64,000 bases of DNA from Sulfoacidibacillus thermotolerans (GTDB lineage Bacteria; Bacillota; Bacilli; Alicyclobacillales; SLC66), in assembly GCF_003144315.1 (NCBI RefSeq), contig NZ_MPDK01000003.1, forward strand, positions 101,189 through 165,188. Reading direction: 5' to 3'. Shown here piece after piece: positions 46,275 through 54,919 of this stretch. The translations under genes were made by a program, and so were the position numbers. The notes below the pieces were generated by a model. It saw only the letters and a program-made list of their open reading frames with translations. It was not told where the DNA came from and made no database searches. Position 1 is the stretch's first letter, and each line of letters begins with the position of its first letter.

Positions 46275-46324
46275 CCGCGATGGAGCTCGCGTAATTTCCC
46301 AATTGGGAATGATGGCCCCTACAG
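46275..46324 (+). ncRNA. Fluoride riboswitch (crcB RNA motif) aptamer
   Basis: The segment fits the crcB-motif consensus. It has the P1 arm CGCG-ATGGAGCT-CGCG (46277-46292), a second stem TTCCC/GGGAA around 46296-46309, then the highly conserved GATGGCCCCTACAG (46311-46324). The characterised aptamer has the same elements in the same order and spacing. It lies directly ahead of an S1-domain gene and two crcB/fluC genes. Fluoride binding should stabilise this fold and prevent the overlapping terminator. Confidence 0.92.
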
Positions 46325-46365
46325 ATGACACTCATTTTGAGTGTTTCTGTGGGGGTCTTCTTTTT
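46316..46365 (+). terminator. Riboswitch-controlled intrinsic terminator
   Basis: CCCCTACAG (46316-46324), part of the conserved aptamer, can pair with CTGTGGGGG (46347-46355) around an inner ACACTC/GAGTGT stem. It is followed by TCTTCTTTTT. The two folds are mutually exclusive, giving an ON switch with fluoride. Confidence 0.87.
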
Positions 46366-46400
46366 AGTCGAGGGAAAAACATAACAAGGAGGGATGGGTT

Positions 46401-46655
46401 TTGTATAAGGGAAAATTTAAACATGGCGAGACAGTGGAGGGCATCGTAAAGCAAATTGATGAACAGGGCATTTGGATCGATCTGCAAGGGATAACGGGAT
46501 GGATTCCGCTAGCTGAAATCGCCTTTTTTGAGATTGAGCATCCGTCTGAAGAAATTGAACCTCATGCTGTGCTGCGTGTAAAAGTCGTGGGTGAGAGTGA
46601 ACAAGGTCATTTGATTTGCAGCATTCGTGAAGTGGAGGAAAGCAAGAATGTGTAG
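46401..46655 (+). CDS. S1-domain RNA-binding protein in the fluoride operon
   Basis: An 84-residue protein consisting of one S1 (OB-fold) RNA-binding domain, with GETVEGIVKQIDEQGIWID, followed by LQGITGWIPLAEIAF and a C-terminal LRVKVVGES segment. It begins with TTG 46401 behind AAGGAGG, 35 bases after the riboswitch terminator, and is followed 19 bases later by crcB. Single-domain S1 proteins (for example YugI-type) are poorly understood. Placement after the riboswitch means it should rise with fluoride, but its role in tolerance is unknown. Confidence 0.78.
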   Translation: MYKGKFKHGETVEGIVKQIDEQGIWIDLQGITGWIPLAEIAFFEIEHPSEEIEPHAVLRVKVVGESEQGHLICSIREVEESKNV

Positions 46656-46674
46656 TGGGAGGTGAAGAGAGAGG

Positions 46675-47094
46675 ATGAATGCGCAGTCAGATCGGTGGAA
46701 ACAGTACCTTTCAGTTGCTGTGTTTGCCATTTTGGGAGCACTTGCAAGACAGGGAGTAGAAATCTTATTGCCGCCTATTCCAGGTAATGGATTTCCGCTC
46801 GCGACTTTGCTCATCAATTGGTCAGGAGCATTTTTCTTAGCGTGGTTTTATACGATTACTATTTGGCGGTGGCGTCTTCCACAGTGGTTGCGCACAGGGG
46901 TGGGAACAGGTTTTGTAGGTTCCTATACGACCTTCTCAACGTTTATGGTGGAATCCGATGGTCTTTTTGCGCATGGCGCTCCACAAGTTGCGGTTCTCTA
47001 TCTCGCGTTGAGTTTACTCGGGGGATTTGCTCTTGCACTCCTTGGGGTGCGACTTGCAGGTGAAAAGACCGAAGAGAAGATTTTAGATCAGTAG
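46675..47094 (+). CDS. crcB: Fluoride channel CrcB/FluC, subunit 1
   Basis: A 139-residue, four-helix fluoride-specific channel. The family points GALARQ (helix 1), ATLLINWSGAFFLAWFY (polar helix 2) and GFVGSYTTFSTF (helix 3 break and sodium-site region) are present. The C-terminal tail TEEKILDQ is extended. It is adjacent to the second subunit, an arrangement typical of heterodimeric Flu channels in Bacillales, where each monomer faces the opposite way in the membrane. Regulated by the upstream fluoride riboswitch. Confidence 0.93.
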   Translation: MNAQSDRWKQYLSVAVFAILGALARQGVEILLPPIPGNGFPLATLLINWSGAFFLAWFYTITIWRWRLPQWLRTGVGTGFVGSYTTFSTFMVESDGLFAHGAPQVAVLYLALSLLGGFALALLGVRLAGEKTEEKILDQ

Positions 47095-47114
47095 TCGCAA
47101 GAGGGGATGATTTC

Positions 47115-47477
47115 TTGGTAGACTGGATTGGAATAGGTCTAGGTGGAATTGCGGGCGCGTGGATGCGGTTTTTCGTCACGAATCACATCAATGCGATTTG
47201 GAATAAGCATTTTCCCTTGGCAACATTTCTCATCAACATTTCAGGTGCTTTTTTCTTAGGCTTTTTATATGCAGCGGTGCGTCCGCACAATCCACTTGAT
47301 ATTTTGTTGCGCAATGCGATTGGGATTGGGTTTATTGGCGCATATACGACATTTTCGACGATGATGTACGAGACGGTTACGCTGTTTGATTTACGTCAAT
47401 TTAAGACGATGTCTTTGTATCTTTTAGCTAGTTTATTATTCGGATTGCTAGGTGCAAAGCTAGGCGCCTCTATTTAA
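47115..47477 (+). CDS. crcB: Fluoride channel CrcB/FluC, subunit 2
   Basis: A 120-residue partner of the preceding CrcB. Motifs GIAGAWMRF, PLATFLINISGAFFLGFLY and GFIGAYTTFSTMM match FluC, including the Phe-box/serine/threonine residues lining the pore. The TTG start at 47115 lies 21 bases after the end of subunit 1, behind an AGGGG site. Different charge patterns between the two subunits would support opposite topologies, as in known heterodimers. A hairpin follows. Confidence 0.93.
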   Translation: MVDWIGIGLGGIAGAWMRFFVTNHINAIWNKHFPLATFLINISGAFFLGFLYAAVRPHNPLDILLRNAIGIGFIGAYTTFSTMMYETVTLFDLRQFKTMSLYLLASLLFGLLGAKLGASI

Positions 47478-47505
47478 TCTACTTCTGTAGATCTAAGCGA
47501 TTCAA

Positions 47506-47533
47506 GCGGTACCGAGCATCTGCACGGTACCGC
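47506..47533 (+). terminator. Hairpin after the fluoride operon
   Basis: GCGGTACCG and CGGTACCGC form a perfect 9-bp stem with a 10-base loop 29 bases after the second crcB stop. No T-run follows; it may also serve the convergent thioredoxin gene. Confidence 0.5.
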
Positions 47534-47570
47534 AATTATGCGTCCACTACGTCATACAGCGTAAGGGACG

Positions 47571-47885
47571 CTATATGGTCGCCAAGAAATCTAAGATTTG
47601 TTTTTTGGTCTTGGCAAACTTGCTGTGTAAATGGGCGATTTTCTCGCCTTTTTTATATACGAGGAGGCTGGGGACGCCGCGTACTTCATACCGTTCACTT
47701 AGTTCAGGGAATTCTTCCGCATTAATTTCAAACCAATTTTTTTCTGTATGCAGTGCAATGATTTCATCGATAAAACGATTCAGATTCTTGCAGTCGGGAC
47801 ACCAGGTTGTAATAAATTTCATCACCGTATATTCATCTTTTGCAATGGCATCTGCAAATTGTTCTTCTGAAGTAATGATTTGCAT
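47571..47885 (-). CDS. Thioredoxin-family protein
   Basis: A 104-residue thioredoxin-fold protein with a WCPDC active site (Cys29, Cys32) in place of WCGPC, and the cis-proline in VRGVPSLLVYKKGEK. It resembles the small YtpP/YdbP-type Bacillus thioredoxin-like proteins. Substrates are unknown. An AAGGAGGAG site precedes the ATG. It is divergent from the MFS gene at 48.1 kb. Confidence 0.9.
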   Translation of the reverse strand: MQIITSEEQFADAIAKDEYTVMKFITTWCPDCKNLNRFIDEIIALHTEKNWFEINAEEFPELSERYEVRGVPSLLVYKKGEKIAHLHSKFAKTKKQILDFLATI

Positions 47886-47986
47886 GATAACTCCTCCTTA
47901 GTTACTTACATTTTATTATATAACTCGGCAATTTTCCAGAAATACGATCGTAACACAAGCGAACATTGTGTAAAATAAAACTGTGT

Positions 47987-48015
47987 TTGACGTATCGACG
48001 AATGCGCCTGATACT
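47987..48015 (+). promoter_or_regulatory. Promoter of the Fsr-like MFS gene
   Basis: TTGACG (47987-47992), a 17-base spacer and GATACT (48010-48015) give an acceptable sigma-A promoter about 50 bases upstream of the start codon. Confidence 0.45.
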
Positions 48016-48064
48016 GATAATATCATCATAGTATATTTTTCATCTATCGAAAGGGGTGTAATGC

Positions 48065-49270
48065 ATGTCAGTGCAAACACAAGATGGCGCTGTGACTTTC
48101 AAAGAGTCGCAAGACAACCAGTCTTCTCAGCTGGGTTTGATGAGTTTCGCGCATTTTTTGAATGACGGCTCGGCAAACTATTTGCCAGGTATTTTACCAG
48201 CAATCCTTCTTGCCCTGCACGAGCCACCAGCGATGGCTGGAGTCTTAATGGCGGCATTGTTAATAGGGCAGGCATTACAGCCATTTACGGGCATTTGGGC
48301 TGATCGCGTTGGCGGGCGATTGATCTTTATCATCGGATTGATTGGCAGTTCATTAGGTGGGGCGCTTCTCGGATTTAGCCATTATTTATGGTTGCTCATT
48401 TTGTTTTTACTTGTCATTGGAGTTGGCAATGCGATGTTTCATCCGCAGGCATTGGCGATTGTCAGAAGCACTGTAAGCAAAAAACGCCAAGGGTTAGGAT
48501 TGTCAGCCTTTTTAGTGGGTGGGGAATTAGGACGTGGTATTTTTCCAATGTTAACAAGTTGGATTGTCGTCTCCCTAGGGCTTGTAAATTTATGGTTATT
48601 GGCAATTCCAACTCTTCTTACAGTGCCACTGTTGCTGCGCTATTCTCCCCGTTTGCCTGCACAACATGTGAGAGCGCACCGCATCAACTGGCGTTTGCAC
48701 AGAAAGCCCATGTCTTATTTGGTAAGCTTTGCAAGTTTGCGCTCGTTAATCACTTATGGTGTCGTGACTTTTATTCCTGTTCTCTGGCATGCGCGGGGCG
48801 GAAATTTAGTCGTTGGAGCTTCGATTATCACAACTGTACTCGTGGTGGGAATTGTTGGGAATCTCCTTGGTGGGCACTTAGCGGATCGCTATGGGCGCCG
48901 TCCGCTATTGATCTTTTCGAGTGCTCTTTCGGCAGTGATTGTACCGCTGCTTGCTGTCGCTTCAGGCCCATTGTTGTGGATCCTCGCGGGACTCTTGGGG
49001 ATTAGTTTGTTTTCAAGTGTTCCGGTGACGGTGTTAGTAGGACAGGATATCTTTCCGGAAAACCGTTCCTTAGGCTCGGGTATGGCGCTTGGGCTTGCCA
49101 ATGGCATTGGAGCGCTCTTAGTACTTGGCATTGGTGTGTTGATCGGAGTGATTGGCGTTTCTGGAATTATGCTCTTTATTGGCATTCTTGGCTTGATTGC
49201 AACAGGGATTGCGGTTGTTATGCCAAGATCAATGACCCATCATGAATTTGGCTCATCTGCACATGCATAA
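48065..49270 (+). CDS. MFS exporter, fosmidomycin-resistance (Fsr)-like
   Basis: A 401-residue carrier with 12 helices. The first helices carry MSFAHFLNDGSANYLPGILPAIL and GIWADRVGG, the Fsr/NarK-like signature, followed by FHPQALAIVRS in helix 4. The second half has a GNLLGGHLADRYGRRPLL loop. Members export fosmidomycin and other drugs; the natural substrate is not predictable. ATG 48065 follows AAAGGGGTG at nine bases. It stands alone and ends at a terminator hairpin. Confidence 0.85.
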   Translation: MSVQTQDGAVTFKESQDNQSSQLGLMSFAHFLNDGSANYLPGILPAILLALHEPPAMAGVLMAALLIGQALQPFTGIWADRVGGRLIFIIGLIGSSLGGALLGFSHYLWLLILFLLVIGVGNAMFHPQALAIVRSTVSKKRQGLGLSAFLVGGELGRGIFPMLTSWIVVSLGLVNLWLLAIPTLLTVPLLLRYSPRLPAQHVRAHRINWRLHRKPMSYLVSFASLRSLITYGVVTFIPVLWHARGGNLVVGASIITTVLVVGIVGNLLGGHLADRYGRRPLLIFSSALSAVIVPLLAVASGPLLWILAGLLGISLFSSVPVTVLVGQDIFPENRSLGSGMALGLANGIGALLVLGIGVLIGVIGVSGIMLFIGILGLIATGIAVVMPRSMTHHEFGSSAHA

Positions 49271-49288
49271 GAAGACCTTGTAAAAACA

Positions 49289-49338
49289 GTGGCGGGCATA
49301 CATGCGCCCGTCCACTCACAGCATCACTTTTTTTATTT
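49289..49338. terminator. Terminator after the Fsr-like MFS gene
   Basis: GTGG-CGGGC pairs with GCCCG-t-CCAC (49289-49314) over a short loop; the downstream region ends with seven T residues. It lies between the convergent MFS and copA genes. Confidence 0.6.
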
Positions 49339-49346
49339 GGGCTACT

Positions 49347-51533
49347 TTAGGAGGTTAGTTTCCGTCCTTCTCTTCGTAACTGCAAGCTGTTTACTACGAC
49401 AGTGACCGAACTTAAGGCCATGGCAGCCCCACAGACCATAGGATTTAAGAAGCCTAATGCAGCGAGTGGAATGCCAATGAGGTTATAAAACAGCGCCCAA
49501 AAAAGATTTTGACGGATTTTGTGCATTGTTAATTCTGATAGTTCAAACGCCTGCAGCAGACGTTTTGTATCCGCACTCATGATTGCTAGATCTGCTGCCT
49601 CAAGTGCGACGTCAGTGGCCGTACCCAGTGCGATGCCAACATCTGCTGCTGCCAAGGCGGGGGCATCATTAATCCCGTCTCCGACCATTGCTACAGTATG
49701 ACCCGATTCTTTCAAATGTGAAATGATCGCAGCTTTTTTGGCAGGGGAAATAGCTGCATAGATTTCTTCGATTTGTAAGGAAGAGGCGACAGCCTGTGCG
49801 GACTGCGCATTGTCTCCAGTGACTAGCGCGAGTTGAAAGTGGCTGTCACGCAAACGTTGCACAGTCGTGTAGGCATCAGGTTTGATGGTATCGGTCAAAG
49901 CGAGAATCCCCATTGGTAACCCTTCACTTGTGACAAGCACAGTGGTTTTACCTTGTGTCGCATAAGCGTGAATTTGTTGTACAAGTTGTGGGTCTAGGCG
50001 ATTCATGAGGGGTTCAGGTTTGCCAACATAAATTTTCTTGCCGTGAAATAGACCTTCGATTCCAGTTCCTGGGATCAAAGTCATGGTCTGCGCTTGTTCA
50101 AGTTCGATTCCTTGTTGTACGGCAAACTGACAGATGGCAGTTGCAATCGGATGTTCGCGTTTAGCCTCGATTGCGGCTGCCGTTTTGATGAGTGTTTTAA
50201 ACGTGATGCCCCGGATAGGCCACACATCACTCACAATCATTTGGCCCGCAGTCAGTGTTCCGGTTTTGTCAAACACGATTGTGTCTACTTGTGTTAAGCG
50301 TTCGAGATACTCTCCACCCTTTACAAGAATGCCGCGTTTTGCGCCAAGTTCAGTTCCAACCATGATTGCTGTAGGTGTGGCGAGTCCTAGTGCACACGGG
50401 CATGCAATAACAAGTACACTCACGGCCGGTAACCAAGCACTGTCAAAGCCGCGAGCAATCATCCAAAAGATAAATGTCATCATAGAGATCAGGAGGACGA
50501 CGGGGACGAAGATACTACTAATGGCATCTGCCAAGCGTTGAACAGGTGCTTTTGATCCTTGGGCAGATTCGACCATTTTCATGATTTGTGAGAGCAGAGT
50601 GTCTTCTCCCGTGCGCGTAATTCGTACGAGAATAGGATTACCTTGATTGATCGTAGCCCCCACAATCAGATCGTTCGGGACTTTTAATACGGGGAGTGAC
50701 TCACCCGTTAACAGCTGTTCATCCATCATTGTGGAGCCTGCGAGAACAACACCATCACTTGGCGCAGGTTCATGAGGATAGATGCGAACGAGATCGCCCG
50801 GTTTTAAACGGGATACGGGAAGATCTACTTCTCTTCCTTCTTCCACTACGTGCGCAGTGGTGGCTTCAAGGCGGGCAAGTGCGCTTACCGCTTCGCTCGA
50901 TGCTAGTTTGGCTTTCTTTTCGAGCAATTTCCCAAGGAAAATCACCGTAATCACAGTGGCAGAGCTGTCAAAATACAATTCCGTGTGCCCTTGCATCCAT
51001 AATATGAAACTGTAACCATAAGCGACAGTCGAAGAGAGGGCAACTAGCACGTCCATATTGGCGGAACGGTTGATCAACGCGTAATAAGCGCCTTTATAAA
51101 ATCGCCGCCCAATATAAAATTGCACAGGGGTGGCTAAAGCAAAACTCATCCAGGTGGGCATGGTAGAGTCGTGCTGCTTGATCATGAAAAACATCTGGAG
51201 TAACAGAGGGAGAGTAAAAAGTGCTGACAGCAGAAATTCCCGTAAATCAGCGCGATATTCGCGCTCTTTTTGTTGTCTCGAGGCTCGGATGTCTTGGTTG
51301 GTAATCACTTTGGCACCATAACCGATTTTTCTGATCGCCGCGAGAATTGCATCGGTCTTGAGCGTCGGGTCATGTAGAGTGATATGTGCCTTTTCTGAGG
51401 CTAGATTGACGTGAACAGAACCAATACCTTCCATTTTTCCGATTGTTTTTTCAATGCGCAACGCGCACGCTGCACAAGACATCCCCGAAATGTCCAGTTC
51501 TATTTTTTTTTCGATTGCACGTGTCGATCCCAT
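49347..51533 (-). CDS. copA: Copper-exporting P1B-type ATPase
   Basis: A 728-residue Cu+ ATPase. It has one N-terminal heavy-metal-associated domain with GMSCAAC (Cys20, Cys23), eight helices, the CPC ion site in IACPCALGLATPTA, the phosphorylation motif DKTGTLTAG and GDGINDAPALAAADVG. Helix 7 and 8 motifs (YNLIG, MALSSVTVVVNSL) are those of Cu+ exporters. ATG 51533 follows a GAGG site. No copZ or csoR gene is close by. It lies downstream of ctaA on the same strand; both relate to cytochrome oxidase metal supply. Confidence 0.96.
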   Translation of the reverse strand: MGSTRAIEKKIELDISGMSCAACALRIEKTIGKMEGIGSVHVNLASEKAHITLHDPTLKTDAILAAIRKIGYGAKVITNQDIRASRQQKEREYRADLREFLLSALFTLPLLLQMFFMIKQHDSTMPTWMSFALATPVQFYIGRRFYKGAYYALINRSANMDVLVALSSTVAYGYSFILWMQGHTELYFDSSATVITVIFLGKLLEKKAKLASSEAVSALARLEATTAHVVEEGREVDLPVSRLKPGDLVRIYPHEPAPSDGVVLAGSTMMDEQLLTGESLPVLKVPNDLIVGATINQGNPILVRITRTGEDTLLSQIMKMVESAQGSKAPVQRLADAISSIFVPVVLLISMMTFIFWMIARGFDSAWLPAVSVLVIACPCALGLATPTAIMVGTELGAKRGILVKGGEYLERLTQVDTIVFDKTGTLTAGQMIVSDVWPIRGITFKTLIKTAAAIEAKREHPIATAICQFAVQQGIELEQAQTMTLIPGTGIEGLFHGKKIYVGKPEPLMNRLDPQLVQQIHAYATQGKTTVLVTSEGLPMGILALTDTIKPDAYTTVQRLRDSHFQLALVTGDNAQSAQAVASSLQIEEIYAAISPAKKAAIISHLKESGHTVAMVGDGINDAPALAAADVGIALGTATDVALEAADLAIMSADTKRLLQAFELSELTMHKIRQNLFWALFYNLIGIPLAALGFLNPMVCGAAMALSSVTVVVNSLQLRREGRKLTS

Positions 51534-51568
51534 ATTGGCGCCTCGCATCCACACTTGTTCTAGGAGGT

Positions 51569-51589
51569 CGCCATGGGCTGTCCATGGCG
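51569..51589. other. Perfect palindrome between ctaA and copA
   Basis: CGCCATGG-gctgt-CCATGGCG is an 8-bp perfect inverted repeat in the 117-base gap before copA. No T-run follows on the minus strand, so an operator or mRNA hairpin is more likely than a terminator. It does not match the CsoR operator pattern. Confidence 0.4.
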
Positions 51590-51650
51590 CTTCCTGTATA
51601 CAAGGTATTCACACGCAAAGGTGTTCATGCGAAGCATAGAGATGAAAGAG

Positions 51651-52652
51651 TCAGTGTTCAGGCAGATAGGTTTGCGGGAGTTGTCTGGTGCGGGCAGAAG
51701 GTTCTGGAAGGGTCTGTAGCGCTAAGTAGCAAAGAGCAGCAAAGAGCACGGTGACGATCGCAGTATGTAGCAATTGTGCATAAATCGCTAATTGGCTTGC
51801 AATCAGAAGGATTCCAGCAAGGATTTGCAACACTGTGCAACTGACGATTCCGAGTGTGATATGCCATAAGTCATTACGATGCTGGCGCAGTGAATAAGCT
51901 TTTGCAAGGAGATAGATGACAAGTAGCAGCAAACCGACCCCGATAGAGCGATGCACACTATCGATCCAAAAAACATGGTTATTTGCAGTCATCCTCTCTT
52001 GGGGCAGCAAGAGACCGCGAAATGCGTCTGCAGATCGAGAGTTGGCAACGTAAGCGCCAATATACATTGCGATGTAGAGGTAAGCAAGGGTAAAAAATGT
52101 AATGCGCATAAAACTTCTGGGGATAGAAAAGGGGCGCAAAGGTGCAGGAACCGTCTGGTCTTTCGCGTAGGGCAGGCGATCGATCTGGCGGATGACAAGA
52201 TGCAGCAATAAGACAGCAGAAAAGGCAATTAACGAAACGCCAAAATGCGTTGCCAATTCAGCCGGTGGATCGCCAAAAACGACACCTAGGGCACCTAATA
52301 AGGCTTCTAGAAACACAAAAGAGACAGCGATCAGCCCAAGTGCGCGCACTTCTATCCAGCGTCCGTAATTGATCCAAGCAAGTGTTACAAAAATGAGTAA
52401 AAGCAGGGTCACGAGCGCTACGAATCCGCGATGGCCGTATTCGATCATGGTGTGAATATCCCAGGTGCTTGGGATGAAGTGGTTGTTACATAGTGGCCAT
52501 TGTCGGCCACAACCAAGGGCAGAACCTGTATCTGTGTCAATAAATCCCAAAGTATTGACAAGGAAGATACCGAGGGTCGTCAAACCAGACAAAGTTTTTG
52601 TCATGTTCTTACTGAAGTTGCTTGATAGGCGGTGCTGATGTGGTATGGACAC
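51651..52652 (-). CDS. ctaA: Heme A synthase CtaA
   Basis: A 333-residue membrane protein with eight helices. It oxidises the C8 methyl group of heme O to give heme A for aa3-type cytochrome oxidase. Conserved features are TDTGSALGCGRQWPLCNN, with the extracellular cysteine pair, EYGHRGFVALV (heme ligand histidine), and later histidines in ATHFGVSLIAF, DSVHRSIGVG and LLHTAIV. A GTG start follows AGAGGGAT. It forms an operon with ctaB (24 bases upstream on the same strand). Confidence 0.95.
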   Translation of the reverse strand: MSIPHQHRLSSNFSKNMTKTLSGLTTLGIFLVNTLGFIDTDTGSALGCGRQWPLCNNHFIPSTWDIHTMIEYGHRGFVALVTLLLLIFVTLAWINYGRWIEVRALGLIAVSFVFLEALLGALGVVFGDPPAELATHFGVSLIAFSAVLLLHLVIRQIDRLPYAKDQTVPAPLRPFSIPRSFMRITFFTLAYLYIAMYIGAYVANSRSADAFRGLLLPQERMTANNHVFWIDSVHRSIGVGLLLLVIYLLAKAYSLRQHRNDLWHITLGIVSCTVLQILAGILLIASQLAIYAQLLHTAIVTVLFAALCYLALQTLPEPSARTRQLPQTYLPEH

Positions 52653-52676
52653 AATGGATCCCTCTTTATTTACGTG

Positions 52677-53594
52677 TTAGATGGCGGAACTTACGATCAT
52701 AAAAATAAAAAGGAGAGGCAGATAGAATAGTGAGTATGCAAATGTGCGTCTCGCCCACACATATGTGGTATCGGCTTCAAAGAGTGTAAGCACAGTAAAA
52801 ACGATGAAAAGAATGCCTACACTACTTGCGATAATAAGGTATAAACTGCTGACGGTGTGTGTGAAGTAAAGGAGGGAAGAGGTGAGTAAGAGACATATGG
52901 CATAGAGAACGCTCTGTCTTTTTGTTGCGCGTGCCCCATGCACCACAGGCATCATTGGAATGCCTGCCCGTGCGTAATCACTGCTGCGATAAAGGGCGAG
53001 TGACCAAAAGTGTGGCGGTGTCCACATAAAAATCACAGCAAACATAATAATAGCCGGCAAGCCAATCTGTCCTGTTACGGCGGACCAGCCAATTAGAGGG
53101 GGAAAAGCGCCAGCGCCTCCTCCAATGACGATGTTTTGAGGTGTTTTACGCTTTAACCACATGGTGTAAATGACAACATAATAAAATGCCCCCAACAGGG
53201 TGAGGACTGCAGTTAATGGATTGACCCAGACAAACAACACGATCTGCGATAGACTGATCAAGAGAAAGCCAAATACAAGGACTTCTAGTGGTGTAATAAG
53301 TCCGCTTGGCAAGGGGCGCTTTTGTGTGCGTTCCATTTGTGCATCAATGTCACGGTCGTACCACATATTGAGTGCGGCTGCTCCTCCTGAAGAAAGAGCA
53401 AGTCCAAGTAGTGCTGCGCATGTTACGCGAAAATCCGGTAATCCCTTGTGTGCGACCATCATGGCACACAATTCGGTAAAAAGCAGCATAATCTGGATGC
53501 GCGGTTTGGTTACTTCATAATAAGCGGGAGCACTTCTATAGATTTTGTGTATCCAATACGGCTCTCTCGTACCTTCTGACTCAAAAACAGGCAC
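52677..53594 (-). CDS. ctaB: Protoheme IX farnesyltransferase (heme O synthase) CtaB
   Basis: A 305-residue UbiA-type prenyltransferase. It attaches a farnesyl group to protoheme, the step before CtaA. The prenyl-diphosphate motif NMWYDRDIDAQMERTQKRPLPSG (residues about 75-97) and the second motif WTPPHFWSLALYRSSDYARAG are intact. It begins with GTG at 53594 behind GGAGTG. It sits upstream of ctaA and copA in a probable ctaB-ctaA(-copA) operon; no oxidase subunits are in the window. Confidence 0.95.
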   Translation of the reverse strand: MPVFESEGTREPYWIHKIYRSAPAYYEVTKPRIQIMLLFTELCAMMVAHKGLPDFRVTCAALLGLALSSGGAAALNMWYDRDIDAQMERTQKRPLPSGLITPLEVLVFGFLLISLSQIVLFVWVNPLTAVLTLLGAFYYVVIYTMWLKRKTPQNIVIGGGAGAFPPLIGWSAVTGQIGLPAIIMFAVIFMWTPPHFWSLALYRSSDYARAGIPMMPVVHGARATKRQSVLYAICLLLTSSLLYFTHTVSSLYLIIASSVGILFIVFTVLTLFEADTTYVWARRTFAYSLFYLPLLFIFMIVSSAI

Positions 53595-53712
53595 ACGGAT
53601 TCACTCCTTTATACTTGAGGCAAGACATTTGAACTGTGATTTGCATTTTTTACCGCACATCGTATAGGTATTATTTAGCAATAAAGGTTTAAAATATGCA
53701 TAAAAATAATTC

Positions 53713-53738
53713 GAACCAGTCTATAGAAGCACTGGTTC
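53713..53738. terminator. Terminator downstream of the M20 peptidase gene
   Basis: GAACCAGT and ACTGGTTC form an 8-bp stem with a 10-base loop. On the plus strand it is followed by a run of six T residues, on the minus strand by ATTATTTTTA, so it may act in both directions. Confidence 0.65.
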
Positions 53739-53785
53739 CCGCTTTTTTCTAGCTTATGATTGTGTGCGGTTCGATGAGCATTTAT

Positions 53786-54919
53786 TTATGTGTGCAGATT
53801 CTGCGCCAAAAATTCCGCAATCAAGGCGGCTCGATAAGGGAGATTCGCGAGTTCGACATGTTCATTGCGGGCGTGTGCGCCATCCCCGACGGGTCCTAGT
53901 CCATCGATCGTAGGAATGCCAAGCGCTGCAGTGAAATTCCCGTCGCTACCGCCACCTGAGAGACCTTCTTGTAAAGAATACCCGTGTTTTTGTGCGATTT
54001 TTTGAAACTGCCAAAACAGCTGTACACCTTGCTCGGTTCGTTCTAACGGATAGCGGTTTACACCTCCTGTAACGGTGATTTTCGTGCCTGCGATGTACGG
54101 GGTACGGTGCATAATTTGTTTGATGATCTGTTCACCTTGTTTCTTGGTCATGAATCGCAGATCTACTTCTGCTTGTGCAAATTCTGCCTTGACATTGACG
54201 CGGGTTCCCCCGGTAATGCGGCCAACGTTTAAGCTAATGCCGTTTGCATGATCATTTAATGCACGCAAATCCACGATTTGCAGCGCTAATTCTTCAATGG
54301 CATTTGCACCTGCTTTTGGATCATGTCCAGCGTGAGCAGGAATGCCTTGGACAGTGATCGTAAAATCTGCAATCCCTTTGCGCGCTGTTTTGATGTCGCC
54401 GTTTGGTGGGAGGCTTGACTCGGGAACTAACACACAAACACTTTTGCGCGCTTCAGTCTCAATTAAGGCGCGTGATGTACGAGATCCAATTTCTTCGTCG
54501 GATGTTGCCAAAAAAACAATTTTGCGATTCCCTTTTACTTGATTGGCAAACAATGCATGAATGGCAAATAGTGTGACGACGAGTCCTCCTTTCATGTCAA
54601 AAGCCCCAGGTCCGTAAAGCTTACCTGCGCGTTTTTCGATGGGAAGTGCGCCTTGTGCCCACACAGTGTCAAAATGTCCCAAAATAAGTATTTGTTCTGT
54701 TCCCTCACCATAAGTGAAGCGATAACAATCCCCGGTTTCTAGTTGGTTGATTCGCTCTATTTGTCCGTTTACTAAACGTGAGTATTCTGATGCGAGTACT
54801 TGTCCACATTCATCTACGAGGCGTTTGTCGGTCGAAGGAGATTCTGCTTTGATCAATTGGATCAGCGAATTTTCCATGTCTTTTGCACGTTCTAATAAAT
54901 ACGGCAAAATATCAGTCAA
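53786..54919 (-). CDS. M20-family metallopeptidase (carboxypeptidase G2-like)
   Basis: A 377-residue zinc peptidase of the M20 family. The dinuclear site is present: GHFDTVW, GAFDMKGG, the glutamate pair in SDEEIGS, and a C-terminal histidine in GAHARNEHVE. A lid domain (about residues 185-295) is inserted in the usual place, with PAHAGHDPKAGANAI. Members cleave C-terminal glutamate, acyl-amino acids or dipeptides; specificity is unknown. A TTG at 54919 has a GGGAGG site eight bases upstream and overlaps (TTGA) the stop of a small ORF, implying coupling. Confidence 0.88.
   Translation of the reverse strand: MTDILPYLLERAKDMENSLIQLIKAESPSTDKRLVDECGQVLASEYSRLVNGQIERINQLETGDCYRFTYGEGTEQILILGHFDTVWAQGALPIEKRAGKLYGPGAFDMKGGLVVTLFAIHALFANQVKGNRKIVFLATSDEEIGSRTSRALIETEARKSVCVLVPESSLPPNGDIKTARKGIADFTITVQGIPAHAGHDPKAGANAIEELALQIVDLRALNDHANGISLNVGRITGGTRVNVKAEFAQAEVDLRFMTKKQGEQIIKQIMHRTPYIAGTKITVTGGVNRYPLERTEQGVQLFWQFQKIAQKHGYSLQEGLSGGGSDGNFTAALGIPTIDGLGPVGDGAHARNEHVELANLPYRAALIAEFLAQNLHT

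Noticed and set aside
48388..49005. 205-codon plus frame inside the Fsr-like MFS gene
   Set aside because: It is an out-of-frame shadow of a recognisable transporter; composition is cysteine- and serine-rich as in shadow frames of hydrophobic genes.
51443..51754. Plus-strand frame across the ctaA-copA gap, with a good AGGAGG and ATG at 51583
   Set aside because: It runs antisense into ctaA and has no family resemblance; the ribosome-binding site-like run is part of the palindrome region.
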